From Sphingomonas sp. BK580 (GTDB lineage: Bacteria > Pseudomonadota > Alphaproteobacteria > Sphingomonadales > Sphingomonadaceae), in contig NZ_JACIAY010000003.1 of assembly GCF_014194975.1 (NCBI RefSeq), forward strand, positions 434,001-498,000: DNA of 64,000 nucleotides, written 5' to 3'. The stretch's first letter is position 1. The number at the start of each line of letters is the position of its first letter. The translations under genes and the position numbers were made by a program. Below, piece by piece: positions 8,358-17,809 of this stretch. A model generated the notes under the pieces. It worked only from the letters and a program-made list of their open reading frames with translations, made no database searches and was not told the origin of the DNA.

Positions 8358-10094
8358 CTACGCCGCGAAACGTTCCCGGAACAAGCCCTTGAGCTCGCGC
8401 TTGAGGATCTTGCCGTTCTCGTTGCGCGGCAGCGGTTCGGCGGTGAAACGGACGGCCGCGGGCACCTTGAAGGCGGCGAGCCGCTCGCGCACCCATTGTT
8501 GCAGCTCGGCCTCCTCGACATGGCAGCCGGCGACCGGCCGCACGACCGCCACCGCTTCCTCGCCGAGCACGCGATGCGGCGCGCCGATGACGGCGCACTC
8601 GCTCACTGCGGGATGCGCCTGCAGCACGTTCTCGACCTCGATCGAGTAGATGTTCTCGCCGCCGCGGATCACCACGTCCTTGGCGCGATCGAGGATGTAG
8701 AGGAAGCCGTCGTCGTCGAGGCGGCCGAGGTCGCCCGTGCGAACCCAGCCTTGCACGAAGGTCTCTGCGGTCGCGTCGGGGCGCTTCCAATAGCCCGCCA
8801 CCACCATCGGACCGCGCGCACGCACCTCGCCCACCGCGCCGGGCGGCAGCGGGGCGCCGCCCTCGTCGGTGACGATCACGTCTGCCACCGCCACCGGCAG
8901 GCCGGCGCTCTCCGGCCGCGCGAGATAGTCCTCGGCCGCGAGTGAGGTGACCGTCGCCATCGTCTCGGTCATGCCCCAGCCGTTCTGCGGCCAGACGCCG
9001 AGCTCCTCGTGGAGCCGACGCGCCAGCTCCGGCGCGGCCGGCGCGCCGCCGTACGCGATCGACTCGAGACTGGAGAGATCGAAGCGCCCGCGCTCCGGGT
9101 GGCCGAGCAGCTGCCACGCGATCGTCGGGACGCCGCCGGTGACCGCGACCCGCTCGCGCTGGATCAGCTCCATCGCACCGACCGGGTCCCAGCGGCGCAT
9201 GAAGATCAAGGTCGAGCCGCTCGCGACCGCGCCCATCAACGCCGCCGAGCAGGCAGTGACGTGGAACAGGGGTATGGCGGTCAGCATGACGCGCGGCGTC
9301 GACGGCGGGGGTGCCTCGCCCCGGCGCAGCGCGGTGCGCGCCGCGGCATAGGCGCTGCTCATGATATTGGTGGTGAGATTACGGTGGGTACCCAGCGCTC
9401 CCTTGGGCCTTCCCGTGGTGCCGCTGGTGTAGAAGATCACCGCGGCGTCGTCCGGCGCGAGCACCGCCTCCGGCAGCCTCCGCTCGGGCAGCGACCCCCA
9501 GCGCGCGGGCGCGCCGATCAGCGACTCGAGCGCGACGGCCGGCCGTGCCAGCGTACCGGCGGCGCGAGCCACCAGCACGTCGCGGAGGTGCCGCAGCAGA
9601 CCGTAGAGCGGGATCAGCCGCTCGTGCCGCTCGGCGTCGACGATCAGCGTCTGCGCGCCCGAATCGTCGAGCGCGTAGCGCAGCTCCTCGCCGCTCCACC
9701 AGGCGTTGAGCGGCACCGCGATCGCGCTCAACGCAGTGATGGCGAACAGCGCCGCCGGATATTCGGGCAGGTTGCGCATCGCGATCGCGACCCGGTCACC
9801 CGCGCGCACCCCCCGCGCCGCGAGCTCGGCGGCGAGCGTTGCCACCGCCCGCGCATGCGCGGCATAGCTGACCCGCTCGTCCTCATGGATCGTCATCAAG
9901 CGCTCGTCGTGCGCTCGGCTGGCGTCCAGCAGCGCGCGAAGCGTCGGCGGCGCGTTCTTCCACGTGCGGGTCGGCACCCCGCGGATCGTCACCGTCTCCA
10001 TCTCGAAGAGGCCGCCCGGCGCGGTGAGCAGCGCGCGCACCTCATCGTGCGACCGCGCCGGCCAGCCGGCGCCCTGCCTGTCCTCGATGCCCAT
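8358..10094 (-). CDS. Class I adenylate-forming acyl-CoA ligase
   Basis: A protein of about 578 residues. It has the AMP-binding P-loop YTSGTTGRPKG, the A5-type motif GWGMTET, the hinge region GWVRTGDLGRLDDDGF, and the C-terminal lysine motif NENGKILKRELK. It activates a carboxylic acid as acyl-AMP and transfers it to CoA. The second in-frame ATG was chosen because GAGAGG sits 6 bases upstream; an ATG 24 bases earlier has no such site. It is divergent from the FadB-like gene and probably supplies acyl-CoA to the degradation cluster to the right. Chain-length or substrate specificity cannot be read. Confidence 0.88.
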   Translation of the reverse strand: MGIEDRQGAGWPARSHDEVRALLTAPGGLFEMETVTIRGVPTRTWKNAPPTLRALLDASRAHDERLMTIHEDERVSYAAHARAVATLAAELAARGVRAGDRVAIAMRNLPEYPAALFAITALSAIAVPLNAWWSGEELRYALDDSGAQTLIVDAERHERLIPLYGLLRHLRDVLVARAAGTLARPAVALESLIGAPARWGSLPERRLPEAVLAPDDAAVIFYTSGTTGRPKGALGTHRNLTTNIMSSAYAAARTALRRGEAPPPSTPRVMLTAIPLFHVTACSAALMGAVASGSTLIFMRRWDPVGAMELIQRERVAVTGGVPTIAWQLLGHPERGRFDLSSLESIAYGGAPAAPELARRLHEELGVWPQNGWGMTETMATVTSLAAEDYLARPESAGLPVAVADVIVTDEGGAPLPPGAVGEVRARGPMVVAGYWKRPDATAETFVQGWVRTGDLGRLDDDGFLYILDRAKDVVIRGGENIYSIEVENVLQAHPAVSECAVIGAPHRVLGEEAVAVVRPVAGCHVEEAELQQWVRERLAAFKVPAAVRFTAEPLPRNENGKILKRELKGLFRERFAA

Positions 10095-10355
10095 CGCCAC
10101 CTCTCGTCGCTCGAACATCGGGTTCGCCGCAGGACTAGACTAGAGTTGATTTCCGACGTGCTCAAGGCGATACAGCGCCAGACGCTTAGAAGGTGAGGTA
10201 TGGCCAGCAAGGCAATGACACGCCGGTGCGCCAGACGTTTGACGCAGCCCAGCCGCGCCATCCGGCGCGACGGTCTGACGCAGCGCGAGGCCCGCCCGCG
10301 CCTTCGCTGACCCATTCCGACCAGCACCCACACCGGCTCCAGGAGCAACGCACGC

Positions 10356-12374
10356 ATGACCGCCTCTTCCCCGATCCGCACCGAGCGCCACGGCGACGTG
10401 CTCGTCATCGTCTCCAACACCCCGCCGGTGAACGCGCTCGGCGCGGCGGTGCGGATCGGGCTGGAGGCCGCGATCAAGGAGGGTGCCGCGGACCAGTCGA
10501 TCGCGGCGATGGTGATCCGCTGCGACGGCCGCACCTTCTTCGCTGGCGCCGACATCACCGAGTTCGGCAAGCCGCCCGTCGAGCCGATGCTGCCGGTGTT
10601 GGTCGACATGATCGAGGCGTGCGGCAAGCCGGTCGTCGCCGCGATCCACGGCACCGCGCTGGGCGGCGGCTGCGAGGTGGCGCTCGGCTGCCACTACCGC
10701 GTCGCGGTGCCGTCGGCCAAGATCGGCACGCCCGAGGTGAAGCTCGGCCTGCTGCCGGGCGCGGGCGGGACGCAGCGGCTGCCGCGGCTCGCGGGGGTGG
10801 CGCTCGCGCTGGAGATGACCGCCAAGGGCGAGCCGATCTCGGCCCAGCGCGCGCGGGAGGTGGGGCTGATCGATCGCATCGTCGGCGAGGACAGCCTCGC
10901 CGCCGACGCACTCGCCTTCGCCGACGAGGTCAAGGCGAAGCGCCCCCTCCCGCGCGCCGCCGAGATGGCCGTCGCGGCCGATCCCGCGGCGGTCGCCGCC
11001 TTCCAGAAAGAGAACGCCCGCCGCTTCCGCGGCTTCGACGCGCCCGCCGCCAATGTCGACTGCGTTGTCAAGGCGACCGAACTGTCCTTCGCCGAGGGGC
11101 TCGCCTACGAGCGGCAGGCCTTCGTGCGGCTGATGACCGGCACGCAGTCGGCGGCGCAACGCCACATCTTCTTCGCCGAGCGCCAGGCCGCCAAGATCGA
11201 CGACGTTCCCGCCGACACCGCGCTGCGGCCGATCGCGCGGGTGGGCGTGATCGGCGCCGGCACGATGGGCGGCGGGATCGCGATGAACTTCCTCTCCGCC
11301 GGCCTCCCCGTCACGATCGTCGAGACCGCGCAGGAAGCGCTCGACCGCGGCACCGGCGTCATCCGCAAGAACTACGAGGCGACCGCGGCCAAGGGGCGGA
11401 TGACGACCGATCAGGTCGAGGCGGCGATGGCGGCGCTGACGCCGACGCTCGACTTCGACTCGCTCGCCGACTGCGACCTCATCATCGAGGCGGTGTACGA
11501 GAACATGGACGTGAAGAAGGAGATCTTCGCCCGGCTCGACGGCATCGCCAAGCCGGGCGCGATCCTCGCCTCCAACACCTCCTATCTCGACATCGACGCG
11601 ATCGCCGCCTGCACGAACCGGCCCGAGGACGTGCTGGGCATGCACTTCTTCTCGCCCGCCAACGTGATGAAGCTGCTCGAGGTGGTGCGCGGGGCGCGGA
11701 CCGCGCCCGACGTGCTCGCGACGGTGATGGCGCTCGCCAAACGCATCCGCAAGGTCGCGGTCGTCGCTGGCGTCACCTACGGTTTCATCGGCAACCGCAT
11801 GCTGATGCCGCGGCAGGTCGAGGCCAACAAGCTGCTGCTCGAAGGCGCCACGCCCGAGCAGATCGATCGCGTCCACACCGACTTCGGCATGCCGATGGGG
11901 CCGTTCCAGATGGCCGATCTCGCGGGCGTCGACATCGGCTGGCACCGCGACCCGAGCCGGATCGAGAACGTCCGAGACGCGCTCGCCGCCGAGGGCCGCT
12001 GGGGCCAGAAGCGCCAGGCGGGCTTCTACGATTACGACGAGAAGCGCACGCCCATCCCCTCCGCGCGGGTCGCCGAGATCATCCAGGAGTGGCGCGGGAA
12101 GACCGGCACGCCGCAGCATCAGGTCACCGACGAGGAGATCGTCGAGCGCACGCTCTACCCGATGGTCAACGAGGGTGCGCTGATCCTGGAGGAAGGCAAG
12201 GCGCAGCGCGCGTCCGACATCGATGTCGTGTGGATCTACGGCTACGGCTGGCCGGTCTACCGCGGCGGACCGATGTTCTGGGCGAAGACCGAGGGCTATG
12301 ACAAGGTCGTCGCCGGGCTGGAGAAGCACGGTTTCGCGGTGGCGAGGAGCCTGCGCGCGGGCACGATCCAGTGA
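10356..12374 (+). CDS. Bifunctional enoyl-CoA hydratase / 3-hydroxyacyl-CoA dehydrogenase (FadB/FadJ-like)
   Basis: A 672-residue fusion. The N-terminal crotonase domain has [17 protein letters not shown] (oxyanion hole and glutamate region) and [19 protein letters not shown]. The middle Rossmann domain has [14 protein letters not shown] for NAD+. The 3-hydroxyacyl-CoA dehydrogenase catalytic His lies in [16 protein letters not shown], followed by two C-terminal helical domains. It performs steps 2 and 3 of beta-oxidation. AGGAG lies about 10 bases before the ATG. Together with the acyl-CoA ligase, two acyl-CoA dehydrogenases and TesB it makes a fatty-acid or similar acyl-CoA degradation cluster. 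No thiolase is seen in the cluster. Confidence 0.93.
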   Translation: MTASSPIRTERHGDVLVIVSNTPPVNALGAAVRIGLEAAIKEGAADQSIAAMVIRCDGRTFFAGADITEFGKPPVEPMLPVLVDMIEACGKPVVAAIHGTALGGGCEVALGCHYRVAVPSAKIGTPEVKLGLLPGAGGTQRLPRLAGVALALEMTAKGEPISAQRAREVGLIDRIVGEDSLAADALAFADEVKAKRPLPRAAEMAVAADPAAVAAFQKENARRFRGFDAPAANVDCVVKATELSFAEGLAYERQAFVRLMTGTQSAAQRHIFFAERQAAKIDDVPADTALRPIARVGVIGAGTMGGGIAMNFLSAGLPVTIVETAQEALDRGTGVIRKNYEATAAKGRMTTDQVEAAMAALTPTLDFDSLADCDLIIEAVYENMDVKKEIFARLDGIAKPGAILASNTSYLDIDAIAACTNRPEDVLGMHFFSPANVMKLLEVVRGARTAPDVLATVMALAKRIRKVAVVAGVTYGFIGNRMLMPRQVEANKLLLEGATPEQIDRVHTDFGMPMGPFQMADLAGVDIGWHRDPSRIENVRDALAAEGRWGQKRQAGFYDYDEKRTPIPSARVAEIIQEWRGKTGTPQHQVTDEEIVERTLYPMVNEGALILEEGKAQRASDIDVVWIYGYGWPVYRGGPMFWAKTEGYDKVVAGLEKHGFAVARSLRAGTIQ

Positions 12375-12454
12375 CGGCGAGCGGTGGCGAGCGGCCGGAG
12401 CGTCTCGGAAGGGTGTCAGCCAGCGGCGGCAGAGGGGCGCTCCGCTCCCCCTTG

Positions 12455-12550
12455 CGTCATCCTGAACTCGTTTCAGGATCCACCCTACGGCAAGCGCCGC
12501 CGCACCTGAGTACGCCGCACCGTGAATCCCGAGACGAGTTCGGGATGACG
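12455..12550. repeat. Inverted pair of REP-like intergenic repeats
   Basis: The unit CGTCATCCTGAACTCGTTTC (12455 onward, 28 bases in all) is followed about 40 bases later by its inverted copy ending at 12550. The two arms match at 24 of 28 positions after reverse complementing. Each unit is itself palindromic around GAACTCGTTTC. This has the layout of a REP/BIME element and fills most of the 244-base gap between the two cluster genes. Confidence 0.7.
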
Positions 12551-12618
12551 GCAGTGAGTCGGGCGAGCGGCCCCGCTCTCCACGCCGCCCCCATCATCTC
12601 CCCAGCGAGGATCCAGCG

Positions 12619-13806
12619 ATGACCGACCTCGACACCTTTCGCAGCGAGACCCGCGCTTGGCTCGCCGCGAACTGCCCGCCCGAGATGCGCGAGCCGGTGC
12701 GCGCCGACACCGACATCTGCTGGGGCGGCCGACGCTACGACCCCGCCGCCAACCCGCCGCAGGCGCGCTGGCTCAAGGCGATGGCCGAGCGCGGCTGGAC
12801 CGTGCCCGACTGGCCCATCGAGTACGGCGGCGGCGGGCTCTCGCCGGCGGAGACGAAGGTGTTGCGCGAGGAGATGGCCGCGATCCGCGCACGCAACCCG
12901 CTCAACTCCTTCGGCATATCGATGCTCGGGCCGGCGCTGCTGAAGTACGGCACCGAGGCGCAGAAGCTCGAGCACCTGCCCAAGATCGCGCGCGGCGAGA
13001 TCCGCTGGTGCCAAGGTTACTCCGAGCCCAACGCCGGCTCCGACCTGGCCGGGCTCGCCGCCAGCGCCGAGGACGCGGGCGACCATTATATCGTCAACGG
13101 CCAGAAGGTGTGGACCAGCTATGCCGACAAGGCCGACTGGATCTTCTGCCTGGTGCGAACGAGCAAGGAGTCGAAGCAGGGCGGGATCAGCTTCGTGCTG
13201 TTCGACATGGACTCGCCCGGCGTCTCGACCAAGCCGATCCTGCTGATCAGCGGCTACTCTCCGTTCTGCGAGACCTTCATGGACGACGTGAAGGTGCCCA
13301 AGGCCAACCGCGTCCATGACGAGAACAAGGGCTGGGACGTCGCCAAGTACCTGCTCGGGCACGAGCGCGAGATGATCAGCGGCATGGGGCTGGCGAGCGG
13401 CGGGCGCAACCCGCTGATCGAGGGCGCGATCGCGACGGTCGGGCTCGATCACGACGGGCGCCTCGCCGACCCACTGCTGCGCGCGCAGATCGCGCTGTTC
13501 GAGGTCCGCGCCAGGGCGTTCGCGGCGATGTCCGAGCGCTTCATCGACGAGCTCAAGGCCGGGCGTGCGCATCCCGCGCAGCCGAGCATGATGAAGTATG
13601 TCGGCACCGAGCTGAACAAGGCGCGGCACGAGCTGATGATGGCGGCGGGCGGCGCGGATGCGCTGGAATGGGAGAGCGAGCGCTCGCGCGGCGGCGCGGG
13701 CGCGCGCGCCTGGCTGCGCACCAAGGCCAACTCGATCGAGGGCGGGACGAGCGAGATCCAGCTCAACATCGTCGCCAAGCGGATCCTCGATCTGCCGGGC
13801 GCCTAG
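12619..13806 (+). CDS. Acyl-CoA dehydrogenase (first of two)
   Basis: A 395-residue flavoprotein. It has the acyl-CoA dehydrogenase motifs WCQGYSEPNAGSDLAGL (FAD and substrate contacts), the middle beta-domain segment GQKVWTSYAD, and the C-terminal GGTSEIQLNIVAKRIL, which contributes FAD contacts across the dimer. It would introduce the 2,3 double bond in an acyl-CoA and pass electrons to ETF. Paired with the gene 100 bases downstream it resembles the two-subunit dehydrogenases of sterol or branched acyl-CoA catabolism (FadE-type heteromers); that pairing is inference. Confidence 0.9.
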   Translation: MTDLDTFRSETRAWLAANCPPEMREPVRADTDICWGGRRYDPAANPPQARWLKAMAERGWTVPDWPIEYGGGGLSPAETKVLREEMAAIRARNPLNSFGISMLGPALLKYGTEAQKLEHLPKIARGEIRWCQGYSEPNAGSDLAGLAASAEDAGDHYIVNGQKVWTSYADKADWIFCLVRTSKESKQGGISFVLFDMDSPGVSTKPILLISGYSPFCETFMDDVKVPKANRVHDENKGWDVAKYLLGHEREMISGMGLASGGRNPLIEGAIATVGLDHDGRLADPLLRAQIALFEVRARAFAAMSERFIDELKAGRAHPAQPSMMKYVGTELNKARHELMMAAGGADALEWESERSRGGAGARAWLRTKANSIEGGTSEIQLNIVAKRILDLPGA

Positions 13807-13816
13807 ATCGCCGCCG

Positions 13817-13841
13817 TGCTCCTGCGAACGCAGGAGCCCAG
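13817..13841. repeat. Short palindromic dispersed repeat (copy 2)
   Basis: TGCTCCTGCGAACGCAGGAG followed by CCCAG is a hairpin differing by one base from the element at 1482-1506. It lies 10 bases after the stop of the first acyl-CoA dehydrogenase. It may attenuate transcription between the two dehydrogenase genes or be a REP-like insertion. Confidence 0.6.
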
Positions 13842-13906
13842 AATCACGCGGCGGTACGACCGGGACTCTGGGGTCCGGCGTCCGCCCGAACACGGGACCA
13901 GATGGG

Positions 13907-15034
13907 ATGCCGCTCTACCTCAACGACGAACAGACGATGCTGCGCGACACCGCCAAGGAGTTCGTCGCCGAGAACGCCCCCGTCGCGCATCTTCGGGCCT
14001 TGCGCGATGCGAACGACCCCGCCGGCTTCTCGCGCGATCTGTGGAAGCAGTTCGGCGAGATGGGCTTCACCGGCATCCTGATCGGCGAGGACCAGGGTGG
14101 GCTCGGGCTCGGCCATGTCGAGGCCGGCGTGGTGCTCGAGGAGATCGGGCGCAACCTCTCGCCCTCCCCCTTCCTCACCACGGCGGTCGCGGCGGTGGAG
14201 GCGCTGCGCGGCAGCGCGCAGGCGGAGCGCTGGTACCCCGGGATCCTCGCGGGCGAGACGATCGCCGCGCTCGCGATCGACGAGGGCGCCAAGCACCGCG
14301 ACCGCGTCGCGCTCCGCGCCGAGCGCGCCGGCAACGGCTTCCGCCTCTCCGGCGCCAAGCAGTTCGTCACGCACGGCCATGTCGCCGACGTGCTGATCGT
14401 CGCCGCGCGTACCGCCGGCGGCGATGACGATGCGGAGGGCGTCACGCTGTTCGCGGTGCCGCGCGACGTCGCCGGGCTGACCGCCACGCCCGAGCGGCTG
14501 GCCGACTCGAGCGTCGCCGCGCGGCTGACGCTGGAGGACGTCACGGTCGATGCCGACGCGGTGCTGGGAGAGGTCGATGCCGGCCGCGCGGTGCTCGACC
14601 GTGCGCTACGCGCGGGACGTACCGGCGCGGCGGCCGAGCTGGTCGGCGTCGGCGCGGGCGCGATGGACATGACGATCGGCTATCTCAAGCAGCGCAAGCA
14701 GTTCGGCGTGCCGATCGGCAGCTTCCAGGCGCTGCAGCACCGCGCCGCGCATCTCTACAGCGAGATGGAGGTGGCGCGCGCCGCGGTGCTCAAGGCGCAG
14801 CAGCTGCTCGACGCGGGCAGCGACGCCGCCGACGAGGCGGTCTCGGTCGCCAAGGCGATGACCGGGCTGGCGACGACGCTGTCGGTGCAGGAGAGCGTCC
14901 AGATGCACGGCGGGATCGGCATGACCGACGAATATGACGTCGGCTTCTACATGAAGCGCGCGCGCGTCCTCGCCGAAATGTTCGGCGACACGCACTACCA
15001 CGCCGACCGGCTCGCGCGCGCGGCGGGCTATTGA
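13907..15034 (+). CDS. Acyl-CoA dehydrogenase (second of two)
   Basis: A 375-residue protein starting MPLYLNDEQTMLRDTAKEF, the usual opening of the family. The middle domain is seen at LSGAKQFVTHG, and the C-terminal domain at QRKQFGVPIGSFQALQHR and QMHGGIGMTDEYDVGFYMKR. The central FAD-loop motif of the first dehydrogenase is less well kept, as expected for one partner of an alpha2-beta2 enzyme. The in-frame region upstream of the ATG overlaps the previous gene and a repeat and was excluded. TesB follows after 8 bases. Confidence 0.9.
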   Translation: MPLYLNDEQTMLRDTAKEFVAENAPVAHLRALRDANDPAGFSRDLWKQFGEMGFTGILIGEDQGGLGLGHVEAGVVLEEIGRNLSPSPFLTTAVAAVEALRGSAQAERWYPGILAGETIAALAIDEGAKHRDRVALRAERAGNGFRLSGAKQFVTHGHVADVLIVAARTAGGDDDAEGVTLFAVPRDVAGLTATPERLADSSVAARLTLEDVTVDADAVLGEVDAGRAVLDRALRAGRTGAAAELVGVGAGAMDMTIGYLKQRKQFGVPIGSFQALQHRAAHLYSEMEVARAAVLKAQQLLDAGSDAADEAVSVAKAMTGLATTLSVQESVQMHGGIGMTDEYDVGFYMKRARVLAEMFGDTHYHADRLARAAGY

Positions 15035-15042
15035 GGGGTACG

Positions 15043-15912
15043 ATGGCGGAGACGACGCCCGCCGCGCTCGTCGCCGACCTCGTCGACCTGCTCGACGTGG
15101 TCGCGGTCGACGTCGACCTGTTCCGCGGGCGCCGCTCGACCGGCGGCGTCGGACGTGTCTTCGGCGGGCAGGTGGTGGCGCAGGCGCTCCAGGCGGCGCA
15201 GCACACCGTCGACGGTCGCGCGGCGCACTCGCTCCACGCCTATTTCATGCGGCCGGGATCGGAGGCCGCGCCGATCGACTATCGAGTCACCCGTGACTTC
15301 GACGGCGCGAGCTTCGCCACCCGGCGCGTGGTGGCGTGGCAGGACGAGCGACCGATCCTGACGCTCACCGCCTCGTTCCAGCGTGACGAGGCCGGCTTCC
15401 ACCATCAGTCGACGATGCCGGACGTGCCCGCACCCGAGACGCTGCGGAGCGAGCGCGCGTGGCGGATCGCGCAGCGCGAGGCGATCCCGGAGCGCTGGCG
15501 CGACTCGCTCCTGCGCGAGCGCCCGATCGAGTTCCGCCCGGTCGCGCCGCGCCGCTGGACCGACCCCGCGCCGCGCGAGCCAGTGCAACATAGCTGGTTC
15601 CGCACCGTGGCACCGCTGGGCGACGACGCCGCGATGCACCGCGCGATCCTGGCCTACGCCAGCGACACCGCGCTACTCAGCACGTCGATGCTGCCGCACG
15701 GCGTGAGCTGGACGACGCCGGGCATGCAGACCGCGAGCCTCGACCATGCGCTGTGGCTGCACGCGCCGGTGCGCGTCGACGAGTGGCTGTTGTACGCCGC
15801 GGACAGTCCCTGGTCAGGCGGCGGCCGCGGCTTCAATCGCGGCGCGATCTACGCGCGCGACGGGCGATTGGTCGCGAGCGTGGCGCAGGAAGGGCTGATC
15901 CGGCGACGGTAG
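15043..15912 (+). CDS. tesB: Acyl-CoA thioesterase II
   Basis: A 289-residue double hot-dog thioesterase. The N-terminal hot dog has GRVFGGQVVAQALQAA and the family's HSLHAYFMRPG. The C-terminal hot dog has SLDHALWLHAPVRVDEWLLY and GRGFNRGAIYARDG with the expected Asp. It hydrolyses acyl-CoA to free acid and CoA and may release stalled intermediates of the degradation cluster. The ATG lies 8 bases after the preceding stop with GAGGGGT just before it; an upstream in-frame TTG is less likely. Confidence 0.93.
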   Translation: MAETTPAALVADLVDLLDVVAVDVDLFRGRRSTGGVGRVFGGQVVAQALQAAQHTVDGRAAHSLHAYFMRPGSEAAPIDYRVTRDFDGASFATRRVVAWQDERPILTLTASFQRDEAGFHHQSTMPDVPAPETLRSERAWRIAQREAIPERWRDSLLRERPIEFRPVAPRRWTDPAPREPVQHSWFRTVAPLGDDAAMHRAILAYASDTALLSTSMLPHGVSWTTPGMQTASLDHALWLHAPVRVDEWLLYAADSPWSGGGRGFNRGAIYARDGRLVASVAQEGLIRRR

Positions 15913-15950
15913 CGGGTCGGGTAGAAGCCGCCTGACGTTGTCGCGGTGCG

Positions 15951-16598
<648 letters not shown>

Positions 16599-16669
16599 GC
16601 GCACTTCCCCAATCGCCTGAGGCAATTACGTTAAATGCGCAGCGTTAACGAGACGCTAGCGCGCCACGC

Positions 16670-17740
16670 TCAGGCCGGCTCATGGATCGGGCAGGCGTTG
16701 GCGCGCGCGCGAAAGTCGGCCGAATGGCGGTAGGTGTCGCGGCGCGCGCGGTTGATGTTGCCCAGCGGCTGGTGCGCGGCGAGGCCGGTCCACACGCTGA
16801 AGCGCATCTGCTCGTCGACCCGCTCGACCCGCGCCGGGTCCCAGCTGTCCTGCGCCTCGGTGCGGATCACGCCCACGCGGTGGAACGGCGCCTCCTCCTC
16901 GTCCCACTCGACCGTCGGGTCCTCGATCGGCTGGTGCGATACGTCGCGCGCGAGCTGGACGCGGAACTCCCACTCGCCTTCGGTGTCACGCAGGTCCTCT
17001 TGAACGGTGCGGCGGATCGCGTCGCGCTCGCCGTCGGTGTCGATGATGTCGCCCTTGCGCGCGCGCAGCCCCGGCGCGATCGGACGGAGGCTGAATTTGG
17101 CCACGTGGTCGCCGTAGCGGAACGGCGTCACGCTGTAATAGGTCTCCCCGACGGGGTCGACGTTGGGCGCGCCGCCGAGCGAGTTGATCGCCGGGCTCTC
17201 GAGGCCGACCGAGCCGATCGCGCTGCGGACTCCTCGCAGCACCGCGGAGAGCGCCTTCTTCCCGCCCTCGATCGCGTCGGTCGTCGGCGCGAGCAGCTTG
17301 AGGCTGCCGAGGAACTTGTCCGCGTCCTTGGCCTGGAACACCTTGCCGTTGACCATGACGAAGTCCTGCGTGCGTCCTTCCGCGCCGGGCAGCCGCTCGC
17401 CGTCGACGTCGAACACTTTGATCGCCAGCCCGCGCGGCAGCGAGATGGCGTCGTCCAGGATGTCGCCGGGATTGGTCGAGAGCCGCATCATCACGCGATG
17501 CTCGCCCGGCGTCGCGAACAGGCCCTGCGCCAGCTCGGGCGGCAGGTCGGCGTCGATCGTGAGCACGCCCTCGAGGACGCCGTGCGCCTTGGCGTGGACG
17601 GCGCGCACGGCATGGCCGTAGTCCTCGTGCGTCGTCTCCAGGATGCGGTCGAAGGTCGCGTTGAGCTGCACGACCGTCTCCGCCTCGTCGGGTTTCACCT
17701 GCTCGAGGTCGGGATGGTAGCGGATCGGGGCAGCATACAT
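16670..17740 (-). CDS. Catalase-family heme protein
   Basis: A 356-residue protein related to small catalases. The distal histidine region is RAVHAKAHGVLEG (His49), and the distal Asn motif is DFVMVNGKVF (Asn131). The C-terminal PLGNINRARRDTYRHS is typical of the short catalase-related group, not of classical catalases, which are at least 480 residues. The proximal heme Tyr is not in its usual sequence context, so H2O2-dismutating activity is uncertain; some relatives are peroxidases or hydroperoxide isomerases. There is no signal peptide. AGGAGAG precedes the ATG. Confidence 0.8.
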   Translation of the reverse strand: MYAAPIRYHPDLEQVKPDEAETVVQLNATFDRILETTHEDYGHAVRAVHAKAHGVLEGVLTIDADLPPELAQGLFATPGEHRVMMRLSTNPGDILDDAISLPRGLAIKVFDVDGERLPGAEGRTQDFVMVNGKVFQAKDADKFLGSLKLLAPTTDAIEGGKKALSAVLRGVRSAIGSVGLESPAINSLGGAPNVDPVGETYYSVTPFRYGDHVAKFSLRPIAPGLRARKGDIIDTDGERDAIRRTVQEDLRDTEGEWEFRVQLARDVSHQPIEDPTVEWDEEEAPFHRVGVIRTEAQDSWDPARVERVDEQMRFSVWTGLAAHQPLGNINRARRDTYRHSADFRARANACPIHEPA

Positions 17741-17809
17741 CGTCGGCTCTCCTAGACGGATGCTCCTACCAACCCAGGTTAGCCTCGCGCGTTCCGCCGG
17801 CGGCCTACC

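Noticed and set aside
10140..12329. 729-codon minus-strand ORF opposite the FadB-like gene
   Set aside because: Asp/His/Arg/Gly-rich antisense shadow of a GC-rich gene, with no domain or start signal.
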